Positions 27,706-36,677 of a stretch of DNA of 64,000 nucleotides are shown here, in pieces. The first letter of the stretch is position 1; every line of letters begins with the position of its first letter. Origin of the DNA: Kordiimonadaceae bacterium. Its GTDB lineage: Bacteria; Pseudomonadota; Alphaproteobacteria; Sphingomonadales; Kordiimonadaceae. The stretch spans positions 124,001 to 188,000 of the forward strand of contig JAEPQB010000001.1 of assembly GCA_017640725.1 (NCBI GenBank), in the 5' to 3' direction. A program made the position numbers and the translations under genes. The notes under the pieces were generated by a model. It did not search any database. It had not been told where the DNA came from and was given only the letters and a program-made list of their open reading frames with translations.

Positions 27706-27952
27706 ATCCTTTCGCCACCTTCGCATCAGCGCCACGCGCGCAACTTCAAATTGATGGATTCCATTAAATACATCGATTACTTTTTGTGCGCTGATTATTT
27801 ATTGTGCAATAATAATGCAGCTTTATTGACCAATACAAATCCAGTTGATTTTTTATTGTTGTTTTTCAATACCTTATTTTTTCCCAGAGTCTGGCACACT
27901 GCTTGCTGAACAAGTGTTGAAACAATCAATGACGGTTGTTCTGGAGGTTGAT

Positions 27953-28156
27953 ATGACACTGTTTACGCCAATGACGGCAAACCAGTTAGGGTTAAACCCC
28001 CTTTGTCTTGCGCAGACTCCAGGCGCCGAATTTGGTTCAGAATTTTTCCAGTTCTCTCTCTCAGTCAACAAACTCGACACAGCCATCTCAGCGTCCAATT
28101 CACGTGGCGCTGGCGCAGTGGTTTGGGGTCGGCAAGCTTTTAAGGAGATGGCCTAA
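27953..28156 (+). CDS. Small hypothetical protein (67 aa)
   Basis: A short ORF with a convincing GGAGG six bases before its ATG and a terminator-like hairpin 66 bases after the stop. The sequence MTLFTPMTANQLGLNPLCLA...FFQFSLSVNKL is not recognised. It lies in an otherwise empty 684-base gap between the CesT-like gene and the aminotransferase gene, in AT-rich DNA (27760-27890). Without it the gap shows no other gene. Confidence 0.45.
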   Translation: MTLFTPMTANQLGLNPLCLAQTPGAEFGSEFFQFSLSVNKLDTAISASNSRGAGAVVWGRQAFKEMA

Positions 28157-28221
28157 CGAAACATTACGACTGATTTAAGTATCTTCCCAAGCCCGACCTC
28201 CCATTATCGGGCTGCACAGAC

Positions 28222-28276
28222 GGCATGCTGATCCAACGGTTCTCTCTCCCCAGACGGTCAGCATGCCTTTTCTTTT
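28222..28276 (+). terminator. Terminator-like hairpin after the 67-aa ORF
   Basis: GGCATGCTGA, a 26-base loop, TCAGCATGCC then TTTTCTTTT. The stem is a perfect 10 pairs and the U-tract is good, but the loop is longer than usual. Confidence 0.65.
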
Positions 28277-28341
28277 GAAATCAGAAAAAATGCGGTCTTT
28301 TCGATCAAGCAGGGATTGATATGGATCACACACAGGCATAA

Positions 28342-29592
<1,251 letters not shown>

Positions 29593-29599
29593 CCGTCAC

Positions 29600-30448
29600 A
29601 TGCCGGATGCATCCTTAGCAACAGCGTTGATCTTATTTTCCGCGCTGTTGCATGCCAGCTGGAATGCAGTTCTGAAGTCAGGCAAAGACCGTCAGGCCAT
29701 GATCGGTGTGCTGAATGTCTCGGCCTCAATCGTATCTTTGCCAATGATTTTTCTGGTCCCCACCCCCAGCGGTGAAGACTGGACCTGGATTGGTATTTCT
29801 GTCGCCGTACATCTGGCTTATCAGTTGAGCTTAGCGCGCATGATGGACAGCGCAGACTATTCGCTCGTCTACCCCATCTCGCGAGGTCTTGGTCCGCTGG
29901 TCGTGACAGCTGCAGCTTTGCTGCTACTGGGGGAACCGCTGGGTGCCGGCCAAATACTCGCTATTTTCGTGATTATTGCCGGCGCAGTACTCGCGGGTTT
30001 TGCAAGTGCAGATCGTTTGCGTGCCCCGCCCCTGCAAGCAGTATTCTGGGCCTGCCTGGTAGGTTTGCTTATCGGAGTTTACACGTCAATTGACGGTTCG
30101 GCGGTGAAACGCATGTCGCCGCTCACATTTCTTTTCTGGTCAAACTTGCTGATCATGCCACCCATGATGGCCTTTTTGTACCGCGCGGAAGGAACAGAGT
30201 TTAGCAAAAGAATGATTGTAGCGACTCCACGCGCCCTTGTGATGACCTTCATCGCCTATTGCGGCTATACGCTTGCGCTGTTTGCGTTTCGGTTTGGGAA
30301 CCTGGCTGAAATTGCCGCGCTCAGGGAAACAAGCATTCTTTTTGCCGCGGTCATTGGTGGGTTCTGGCTCAAGGAGCGCATCACTGTCGGCCGCTTGATT
30401 GGGATTGCTATCATTGCCGTGGGTGCGATCGCACTCAAATCAATATAG
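29600..30448 (+). CDS. EamA/DMT superfamily transporter
   Basis: A 282-residue protein with about ten membrane helices arranged as two EamA repeats (ALILFSALLHASWNAVLKSG in the first, and AVFWACLVGLLIGVYTSIDG starting the second). These permeases export or import small metabolites such as amino acids. The tight link to the aminotransferase gene suggests, without proof, an amino-acid-related substrate. Confidence 0.88.
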   Translation: MPDASLATALILFSALLHASWNAVLKSGKDRQAMIGVLNVSASIVSLPMIFLVPTPSGEDWTWIGISVAVHLAYQLSLARMMDSADYSLVYPISRGLGPLVVTAAALLLLGEPLGAGQILAIFVIIAGAVLAGFASADRLRAPPLQAVFWACLVGLLIGVYTSIDGSAVKRMSPLTFLFWSNLLIMPPMMAFLYRAEGTEFSKRMIVATPRALVMTFIAYCGYTLALFAFRFGNLAEIAALRETSILFAAVIGGFWLKERITVGRLIGIAIIAVGAIALKSI

Positions 30449-30477
30449 CCCCTCTTGACATCGGCCTGTTCAATCAT

Positions 30478-30499
30478 TATTTCGGTAATTAACGAAATA
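30478..30499. promoter_or_regulatory. Operator upstream of the SdpR/SdpI-like pair
   Basis: TATTTCG-g-TAATTA-a-CGAAATA is a 22-base palindrome with one mismatched pair, ending 17 bases before the regulator start codon. The form and position fit an ArsR/SdpR-family autoregulatory operator. Confidence 0.68.
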
Positions 30500-30516
30500 C
30501 AGAAATAAGGCGCACT

Positions 30517-30816
30517 ATGTCAGATGTATTCAACGCCCTTTCGTCTCAAACAAGGCGCCAGATCTTGTCGCTTTTGAAGTCCCGAGACATGACAGCGGGC
30601 GAAATTGCGGATGAGCTTTCGGTGGGAAAATCTACGCTTTCAGGGCATTTCAACGTCCTTAAAGCAACGGATTTGGTCGTCACGGAACGACAGGGCACCA
30701 CAATCAATTACAGCTTAAACACCAGTGTTGTTGAAGACCTGTTGGCTGCGGTTGTCGGATTGCTGTCTAGCCAAGAAGAAAAGGAGACAAAAGGTGAAAA
30801 TGACCCTGCAATTTAA
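30517..30816 (+). CDS. ArsR-family regulator, SdpR-like
   Basis: A 99-residue winged-helix protein: DVFNALSSQTRRQILSLLKSRDM, then AGEIADELSVGKSTLSGHFNVL as the DNA-reading helix-turn-helix. No metal-binding CxC motif is present, in line with SdpR rather than metal-sensing ArsR. It overlaps the SdpI-like gene by 23 bases. In Bacillus the homologous pair responds to a toxin sensed by SdpI; whether that holds here is unknown. Confidence 0.88.
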   Translation: MSDVFNALSSQTRRQILSLLKSRDMTAGEIADELSVGKSTLSGHFNVLKATDLVVTERQGTTINYSLNTSVVEDLLAAVVGLLSSQEEKETKGENDPAI

Positions 30817-31459
30817 GGCTGCTTGGATAATTTTCCTGCTCACGCTCGTCACAGGTTTTGTTGCCTACAACAACGCAGATTCTGCCTCTCAAATTGCGAC
30901 CCACTGGGATAGCGCAGGGAACCCTGATGGCTACAGCGGACCTCTGGTTGCTTTTTTTATGATGCCGTTTATTCAAACCATTATGCTGGCAATATTCAGT
31001 TCGCTGAAAATACTCGAACCCCGCGCAGCTAATCTCGAAAAATCGAAGAAAGCCATTGGCGCTGTAGTTAACGCGGTCACTGCTTTACTGTTGGTTGTCC
31101 AGGCGATCATCATTGATCAGGCGTTTGAGTTCGGGCTGCTGGGCACCAATGTGATATTTGCAGGCGTAGGCGTCATCCTGATGGTTATGGGCAACTATTT
31201 TGGCAAGTTAAAGTCCAGCTTTTTCATTGGCATTCGCACGCCATGGACCTTATCGAGTGAAACCGTTTGGCAGAAAACGCACCGTGTGGGCGGCAAGCTT
31301 TTTTTCACGGCCGGGGCCATCATCGCTATTGCGCCATTTGTCCTGACGCAGGACATGATGGGGCCGGTCTTGGTTAGTGTTATCTTGCCTGCCGCCCTCG
31401 TCCCTATCTTTTACAGCTGGTACCTGTGGCGAAAAGAGCAACAGTCAGCTACCCATTAA
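30794..31459 (+). CDS. SdpI/DUF1648 family membrane protein
   Basis: A 221-residue membrane protein with about six hydrophobic helices. It is started at GTG 30794, seven bases after AAGGAG; ATG 30800 is the alternative. IATHWDSAGNPDGYSG is the DUF1648 signature in the first loop, and FFIGIRTPWTLSSETVWQKTHRVGGKLF is the SdpI core. In Bacillus SdpI gives immunity to the SdpC killing factor and sequesters SdpR. No sdpABC genes are nearby, so a self-toxin role is unlikely. Envelope-stress sensing is a guess. Confidence 0.88.
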   Translation: MKMTLQFKAAWIIFLLTLVTGFVAYNNADSASQIATHWDSAGNPDGYSGPLVAFFMMPFIQTIMLAIFSSLKILEPRAANLEKSKKAIGAVVNAVTALLLVVQAIIIDQAFEFGLLGTNVIFAGVGVILMVMGNYFGKLKSSFFIGIRTPWTLSSETVWQKTHRVGGKLFFTAGAIIAIAPFVLTQDMMGPVLVSVILPAALVPIFYSWYLWRKEQQSATH

Positions 31460-31470
31460 TCGTTTTTTTC

Positions 31471-31486
31471 TATTATTATAATAATA
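31471..31486. promoter_or_regulatory. AT-only palindrome in the dps promoter region
   Basis: TATTATTATAATAATA is a perfect 16-base palindrome 65 bases upstream of the Dps start, within a strongly AT-rich stretch (31465-31500). It might be a regulator site or simply promoter DNA. No OxyR, Fur or Irr consensus is clearly matched. Confidence 0.35.
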
Positions 31487-31550
31487 TATTGTTATTGGAT
31501 AGATTAATCAGTCGTCCCTATATTTGGATCATGTTCAAAAGGAGGACGCC

Positions 31551-32012
31551 ATGACAAACGAATTTACACAGCCTCAAAAAGACGAAATTGCCCAGTCTCT
31601 CAAGCCTTTTCTTGCCGAAACATTCCAACTTTACGTGGCCACACTCAACGTGCACTGGAACGTGACAGGCCCCCTGTTTCAGCCGGTGCATGCACTGACT
31701 GAAGAACAATATCTGGAGCTTGCACCTGCAATCGACGAGATTGCTGAACGCATCCGTTCACTGGGGCACAAAGCACCAGCGACGATGCAGCAATATATGG
31801 ATACTGGCTCTGTTGCGGATGGGGACGAAAATGCTTCTGCCGAAGCGATGGTGAAAGCGCTGCAAGCAGGACACGAGCAACTGGCGAACCGTATTCGCCC
31901 CCTGATTGCCCAGGCAGCTGATGCATCTGACGACGTAACAGCGGGCCTGCTCACCGACCGGCTCACAGTGCACGAGAAAGCACAGTGGATGCTGGGTGCA
32001 ATGCTTGGCTAA
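31551..32012 (+). CDS. dps: Dps-family ferritin-like DNA-protection protein
   Basis: A 153-residue protein from ATG 31551, directly behind AGGAGG. The ORF extension upstream is not needed. LNVHWNVTGPLF carries the His, and PAIDEIAERIRSLG the Asp/Glu, of the inter-subunit ferroxidase centre. Dps dodecamers store iron, consume hydrogen peroxide and bind DNA. The N-terminus is short and has only one Lys, so DNA binding through it may be weak. Monocistronic. Confidence 0.92.
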   Translation: MTNEFTQPQKDEIAQSLKPFLAETFQLYVATLNVHWNVTGPLFQPVHALTEEQYLELAPAIDEIAERIRSLGHKAPATMQQYMDTGSVADGDENASAEAMVKALQAGHEQLANRIRPLIAQAADASDDVTAGLLTDRLTVHEKAQWMLGAMLG

Positions 32013-32018
32013 CCATTC

Positions 32019-33752
32019 TTATTGGAGAGCAGCGATCCACTGCTCTCCATACGCAATATAAACAGCAGTGCCGACTGCACCGACCATCAAGAACTCCAAT
32101 AGCTTCAAGAACCAATTGCGGTAATAGCCTTCCAAATCGCGGTCCATACCATCCATGCCTAAACCCGAGTTAAAAGCGTGGATTGCTGGTATATAGATTA
32201 GCACCAAAAGACCGTAGACCCCGGCTGCGAGCAAAGCCGTTTCATCACCGCCACTGGCTTTCTCAATCATGGGCACACCCACAATGGCAGGCACGGAATA
32301 AAGAACCGTCGTCAGCAAAAACTTCATGAATTGCATCAAAAAGAGATGCGGTACTCCGCCAAAAAATGTGATCAGTATCGAAATGAAGAACTGAAGGACA
32401 TCAAAGTCTGGTTTGTACGAATATGCGGGCTTGGGTCTATGTGCTCTAGCGTGACTTGGCTTTAACTTCTTCTCCAGCTGCTTCTTTCGTTCCGGGTCTC
32501 TTGTGTTTGCAGCAGGCATAGTGCTTTTTGTGCGATCAAAACTCGTTCGCTCGGCCTTCAAGGCCTTTCTGGCATCGGCACCGGATAACGTCTGAACAAT
32601 ACTGTCGTTTTCCTCTTCGCCGTCCGCGAGGTCCTCATCACTCATAACCTTGAGAGTGATGCTTTTGTCGAGCACAACAGAGGCAAACATATCGGCTGAC
32701 ACTTTGGCAGTGCCAACTGCCTGGTCGGACCCTTGAAGAAGGTTTACCCATCTGATCATTGCAGACGCGTCGTACATGCCTTCCTGTATTGAATCTGCTA
32801 CTTCGCCATAGGCGTCATTGGACATGTCATCATTCAGGCCGACCCAACTCAAGGCGTCACTTAGCTCGCTGCCCCCCAGCCTGGCCACATCCAGTCCCTG
32901 ACTGATGCGAAACAAAGACTTCCGAGCCATGTCGCCCACTTTGCAGTTTGACGGGAAAAAGAACTCAGCTTCCATAATCACGCCGTCATGATTGACGTAA
33001 CTGATGGTGAACAAAGCAGCGTTGACGTTGGTTTTTTCTGCGCGCACCCCCACCGCCGTCAAGGTGAATTTGTTTATCAACCGATCGACAACAAAAGCGC
33101 CTATTTTTCGAGCGACACGATCACTTGCCAAGTCCAAAACCCGCAACCCCAGAATTGCGCCTACGGGAATTTCAGCAATCTTTTTGCCAACCTTTTTGCC
33201 ATCTGTGTAGGTGGACCGCTCGCAGTCATAGAAGCGGACTGTGTTGCCAACTATTTTGGCGCACGTGAGCATTTCTGAAGGTCGCTCCATGACCGCGAAG
33301 TCACCGGGTAATCCCATGCGGTACACATATGTGGGAATAAGGGTATCCTCAGCATCACCTGACTGAAGTTCCGAAAGAACCTTTTGCGCGGCGGGTGAGA
33401 CAGTCGCCCTTAGTTTTGCAGCTTCCTCCCTTGAAAAAACCGCGTTTTCAAGCAAAGCGGCGTACTTCTTTTCCGATGACTTTGTCAGTTTAGCCGTTGC
33501 AGCACTAACTTTATCGATGCCGCGTTTGGACGAACGGTCTCCAAGGCGAAAACCCCATTCCCGCAAATCCTGCATTGTGAGCAGCCCAAAGATCACAAAC
33601 GGCCCGAAGATCAGCATCTCGGAAATTGATTGCAGCTCCTCGATACCACCTTCGATGCCACTACTGTAAAAACTGAAACCGGCCAAAATGACCAAGAGCA
33701 CCAAGCTGATCCAAAAGGTCGACTTGATGTTAGACAGTATTGCGCGCCACAT
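32019..33752 (-). CDS. Large unrecognised membrane protein (577 aa)
   Basis: Started at ATG 33752 behind GGGGGAG, which places MWRAILSNIKSTFWISLVLLV at the N-terminus. The longer frame upstream is judged spurious. Layout: two membrane helices (about 9-30 and 45-62), a cytoplasmic region of roughly 400 residues with a mixed alpha/beta part (AEIPVGAILGLRVLDL, FTLTAVGVRAEKTNVNAALFTISYVNH), a charged Lys-rich linker (about 430-460), and a C-terminal block of three to four helices. I recognise no domain. It is convergent with dps, and the M19 dipeptidase gene is divergent. Confidence 0.7.
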   Translation of the reverse strand: MWRAILSNIKSTFWISLVLLVILAGFSFYSSGIEGGIEELQSISEMLIFGPFVIFGLLTMQDLREWGFRLGDRSSKRGIDKVSAATAKLTKSSEKKYAALLENAVFSREEAAKLRATVSPAAQKVLSELQSGDAEDTLIPTYVYRMGLPGDFAVMERPSEMLTCAKIVGNTVRFYDCERSTYTDGKKVGKKIAEIPVGAILGLRVLDLASDRVARKIGAFVVDRLINKFTLTAVGVRAEKTNVNAALFTISYVNHDGVIMEAEFFFPSNCKVGDMARKSLFRISQGLDVARLGGSELSDALSWVGLNDDMSNDAYGEVADSIQEGMYDASAMIRWVNLLQGSDQAVGTAKVSADMFASVVLDKSITLKVMSDEDLADGEEENDSIVQTLSGADARKALKAERTSFDRTKSTMPAANTRDPERKKQLEKKLKPSHARAHRPKPAYSYKPDFDVLQFFISILITFFGGVPHLFLMQFMKFLLTTVLYSVPAIVGVPMIEKASGGDETALLAAGVYGLLVLIYIPAIHAFNSGLGMDGMDRDLEGYYRNWFLKLLEFLMVGAVGTAVYIAYGEQWIAALQ

Positions 33753-33989
33753 AGGCTCCCCCGATTTACCCCCAGTGTACGTAAGAGTTATTGTAAGCAT
33801 ATAATGGAATTTCGGTCCAATATCCTGCGGCACGGAACACAGCGTTTCCTGTTGCATCAACGGGCAGCCAAGCATACGCTTAAGACAAATCAACTGGCGT
33901 TTCGCCTTCGAAGTTGCCAGAAAATCATTGCTTATTGAATTAGAGATTGGCCTGCCAACAAAGGCCGGTTTCTGCATGGGGGAATCACA

Positions 33990-35198
33990 ATGAAAAAATT
34001 ACTGACTGGGCTGTCGCTTGTTGCACTGGCTGCTTGTTCGGGTGAGCCTGAACAACCACAAGACCTAGCGGCGACAGCCAATCGCATAACGGCAGAAACG
34101 ATCATCGTGGATGGCCACATTGATGTGCCTTACCGGATGAATGATGCCTGGATAAACGTTGCTGGTCCAACAGCAGACGGTGATTTCGATTATCCACGGG
34201 CTGTGTCGGGCGGACTTAACGCGCCATTTATGTCGATTTATACGCCAGCAGTTTTTGATGGCACGCCAATGGCCAAGGCCCATGCAGAGCGCATGATTGC
34301 GCTCGTGGAGCGGATGGAAACCGATGCACCGGAAAAGTTTGCGATTGCCAGAACCGTAGCTGACCTTGAAGCCGCCTTTTTCACCGGGAAAATTGCTTTG
34401 CCACTTGGCATGGAAAATGGTGCGCCAATAATGGGCGACCTCGCCAATCTCGACTACTTCTTTGAGCGCGGTATCCGCTACATCACGCTGACCCATTCTC
34501 GCGCCAACCACATTTCAGATAGTTCCTACGACGAAAACAAGGTCTGGGGCGGACTGTCAGACTTTGGGAAGCAAGTCGTCGCAAAAATGAACGACCTGGG
34601 CATTATGGTAGATGTTAGCCATATCTCCGATGAGGCATATTGGGATGTCATGGAAATCACAAAAACACCCGTGATCGCCTCTCATTCTTCCGCGCGGCAT
34701 TTCACGCCTGGATTTGAACGCAACATGAACGACGAAATGATCAAAGCGCTCGCGACAAATGGAAGCGTTATCATGATCAACTATGGCTCGTCATTCGTGA
34801 CAGAAGAAGCCAATCAATATCGGCCCAAACGAGCTGCGGCATATGAGGCCCATCTGGCTGAAAACAATATTGAAGATAGTGATGAGGTGCGCGCAGCCTT
34901 TGTTGCAGAGTATCAAAAAACAACCCCTTACCCCTATGCGACACTTGAGCAGGTGCTTGATCATTTCGACCATGTGGTAAGAATTGCGGGCATCAACCAT
35001 GTGGGGATTGGTTCGGATTATGACGGCGTTGGCGATAGCTTGCCCATTGGCTTGAAGGATGTTTCTTCATATCCAGCTCTGGCTGAAGGTTTGCTGCGTA
35101 GAGGATACTCGGAAGAAGACGTCAAAAAAGTCCTGTCAGGAAACGTCTTGCGCGTGTGGCGCACTGTAGAAGCATACGCTGCGTCACAGCAGTCCTAG
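33990..35198 (+). CDS. M19 membrane dipeptidase, lipoprotein
   Basis: A 402-residue zinc dipeptidase of the renal dipeptidase family. The signal peptide ends in lipobox LAAC, so it is lipid-anchored in the periplasm. VDGHIDVPYR carries the HxD zinc ligands, and DVSHISDEAYWDV and ASHSSARHF are the other metal and active-site segments. IGSDYDGVGD is a typical C-terminal motif. GGGGGA lies just upstream of the ATG. It cleaves dipeptides, including some with D-residues. Confidence 0.94.
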   Translation: MKKLLTGLSLVALAACSGEPEQPQDLAATANRITAETIIVDGHIDVPYRMNDAWINVAGPTADGDFDYPRAVSGGLNAPFMSIYTPAVFDGTPMAKAHAERMIALVERMETDAPEKFAIARTVADLEAAFFTGKIALPLGMENGAPIMGDLANLDYFFERGIRYITLTHSRANHISDSSYDENKVWGGLSDFGKQVVAKMNDLGIMVDVSHISDEAYWDVMEITKTPVIASHSSARHFTPGFERNMNDEMIKALATNGSVIMINYGSSFVTEEANQYRPKRAAAYEAHLAENNIEDSDEVRAAFVAEYQKTTPYPYATLEQVLDHFDHVVRIAGINHVGIGSDYDGVGDSLPIGLKDVSSYPALAEGLLRRGYSEEDVKKVLSGNVLRVWRTVEAYAASQQS

Positions 35199-35216
35199 GA
35201 GCTTGAAGCCTTATAC

Positions 35217-35242
35217 AAAGCCGCCTGCGGGCGGCTTTTTTT
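35217..35242 (+). terminator. Rho-independent terminator of the dipeptidase gene
   Basis: AAAGCCGCC-tgcg-GGCGGCTTT followed by TTTTG, 19 bases past the stop codon. Confidence 0.9.
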
Positions 35243-35369
35243 GTTCAAACACCTATTGCGGCAGCAATCATCTGTAATTGATACGCAATTCCCTTGTATT
35301 TAGCGCTTGGCACTCTATCGTTTTATTTGTCCCTGGGGAGAGGGACTAAAAACGAACCCGGGGAGAGTT

Positions 35370-36674
35370 ATGAGCGACAGCACCAAGCCCGCCGCATCAA
35401 TGGAAATGAGCCAAAGCGCAAAGTATTATACGCTGGCTATTCTCACCATTGTTTATGTGTTCAATTTCATTGATCGCCAGATTTTGGTGATTCTGCAGCC
35501 GCTTATCAAAGCAGATTTGGACTTGAGCGATACCCAGCTGGGACTTCTTTCTGGTATTGCATTTGCCTTTTTTTACACTGTGCTCGGCATCCCAATTGCG
35601 CGCCTGGCTGATCGAAGCAATCGACGCAACATTATTGCGGTTGCACTTACCGCATGGAGCGCAATGACAGTCGTGTGTGGCTACACACAGAATTACATTC
35701 AGCTTTTGTTGGCCCGCATGGGGGTTGGTGTCGGGGAAGCCGGGGGCAGCCCACCCGCGCACTCAATGATCTCCGATATGTTCACTGAAGAGAAACGCGC
35801 AACGGCGCTGGCGATCTATTCTGCGGGCCTTTACTTGGGTGTGTTGATCGGTTTTTCTGCAGGTGGTTACTTCGGAGAAACTTTCGGCTGGCGCCAAACG
35901 TTTCTCATTGTTGGCGCGCCAGGACTTTTGTTGGCGATAATCCTGTACCTGACGGTGAGGGAACCAGCCAGAACACAGCCTGTCAAATCAGCAGACGCCC
36001 CTTCATTCCGCGATACGATGAACCGGCTGATGAAGTTAAAGTCCTTTCCATTTTTCGCGATCGGGTGCGGCATGTCCGCCTTTGTCAGTTATGGCACCAG
36101 CAACTTCATGCCGAGCTATATGGTTCGGTATCACGAAGTACCGCTGAGTGAGATCGGGTTTCTACTTGCAATAACCGGCGGTGGCGGTGGCATCATCGGC
36201 ACTTTCCTCGGCGGGTATTTGACTGACAGAATTGGGGGCCAGGACCCTCGCTGGTATCTTTGGTTGCCAGGATTAACTGCCGTTACCGCAGTGCCACTCG
36301 CGATCTATGTTTTCAACACAGACAATACAACAATGATGTTGTGGGCTTACTTCGTGGTGGCAGTATTGGGCACCTTGTATTTAGCCCCATCGATTGCGGT
36401 GGCACACCGGCTTGTGGACCCTAGAATGAGAGCCATGACCTCTGCCATTCTGTTCTTTGTGCTAAATATGATTGGGCTTGGTGGTGGGCCTGTAATTGTT
36501 GGCATGATCAGTGACTTCTTCACCAATTTGAATGGCCAGGACGGGCTTCGGATCGCCTTAACCATTGGTGGCTGTGTCGCTCTGATAAAAGGGTATCTGT
36601 TCTGGTCGGCTGGCCTAAAACTGCCAGCGGATTTGAAAGTCGCGGCTGAATTGAACAACGCAAGCAAGGAGTGA
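35370..36674 (+). CDS. MFS transporter, spinster-like subgroup
   Basis: A 434-residue 12-helix transporter started at ATG 35370 behind GGGGAG. FIDRQILVILQPLIKADL and GIPIARLADRSNRRNIIA are the loop 2-3 signature of the spinster-type branch, and RMGVGVGEAGGSPPAHSMISDMF is the helix 4-5 segment. Bacterial members are linked to sphingolipid, sugar or drug transport; the substrate is unknown. The next gene starts three bases after its stop, so the two are co-transcribed. Confidence 0.9.
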   Translation: MSDSTKPAASMEMSQSAKYYTLAILTIVYVFNFIDRQILVILQPLIKADLDLSDTQLGLLSGIAFAFFYTVLGIPIARLADRSNRRNIIAVALTAWSAMTVVCGYTQNYIQLLLARMGVGVGEAGGSPPAHSMISDMFTEEKRATALAIYSAGLYLGVLIGFSAGGYFGETFGWRQTFLIVGAPGLLLAIILYLTVREPARTQPVKSADAPSFRDTMNRLMKLKSFPFFAIGCGMSAFVSYGTSNFMPSYMVRYHEVPLSEIGFLLAITGGGGGIIGTFLGGYLTDRIGGQDPRWYLWLPGLTAVTAVPLAIYVFNTDNTTMMLWAYFVVAVLGTLYLAPSIAVAHRLVDPRMRAMTSAILFFVLNMIGLGGGPVIVGMISDFFTNLNGQDGLRIALTIGGCVALIKGYLFWSAGLKLPADLKVAAELNNASKE

Positions 36675-36677
36675 ACC

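Noticed and set aside
30517-31459. A bacteriocin (Sdp) production and immunity locus
   Set aside because: Only the SdpR/SdpI-like genes are present. No sdpA, sdpB or sdpC-like gene was found in the window, so the pair is described as a regulator/membrane-protein module only.
33753-33977. N-terminal extension of the 577-residue membrane protein
   Set aside because: A strong GGGGGAG site precedes the internal ATG at 33752, and the extension would consume the promoter region shared with the divergent dipeptidase gene.
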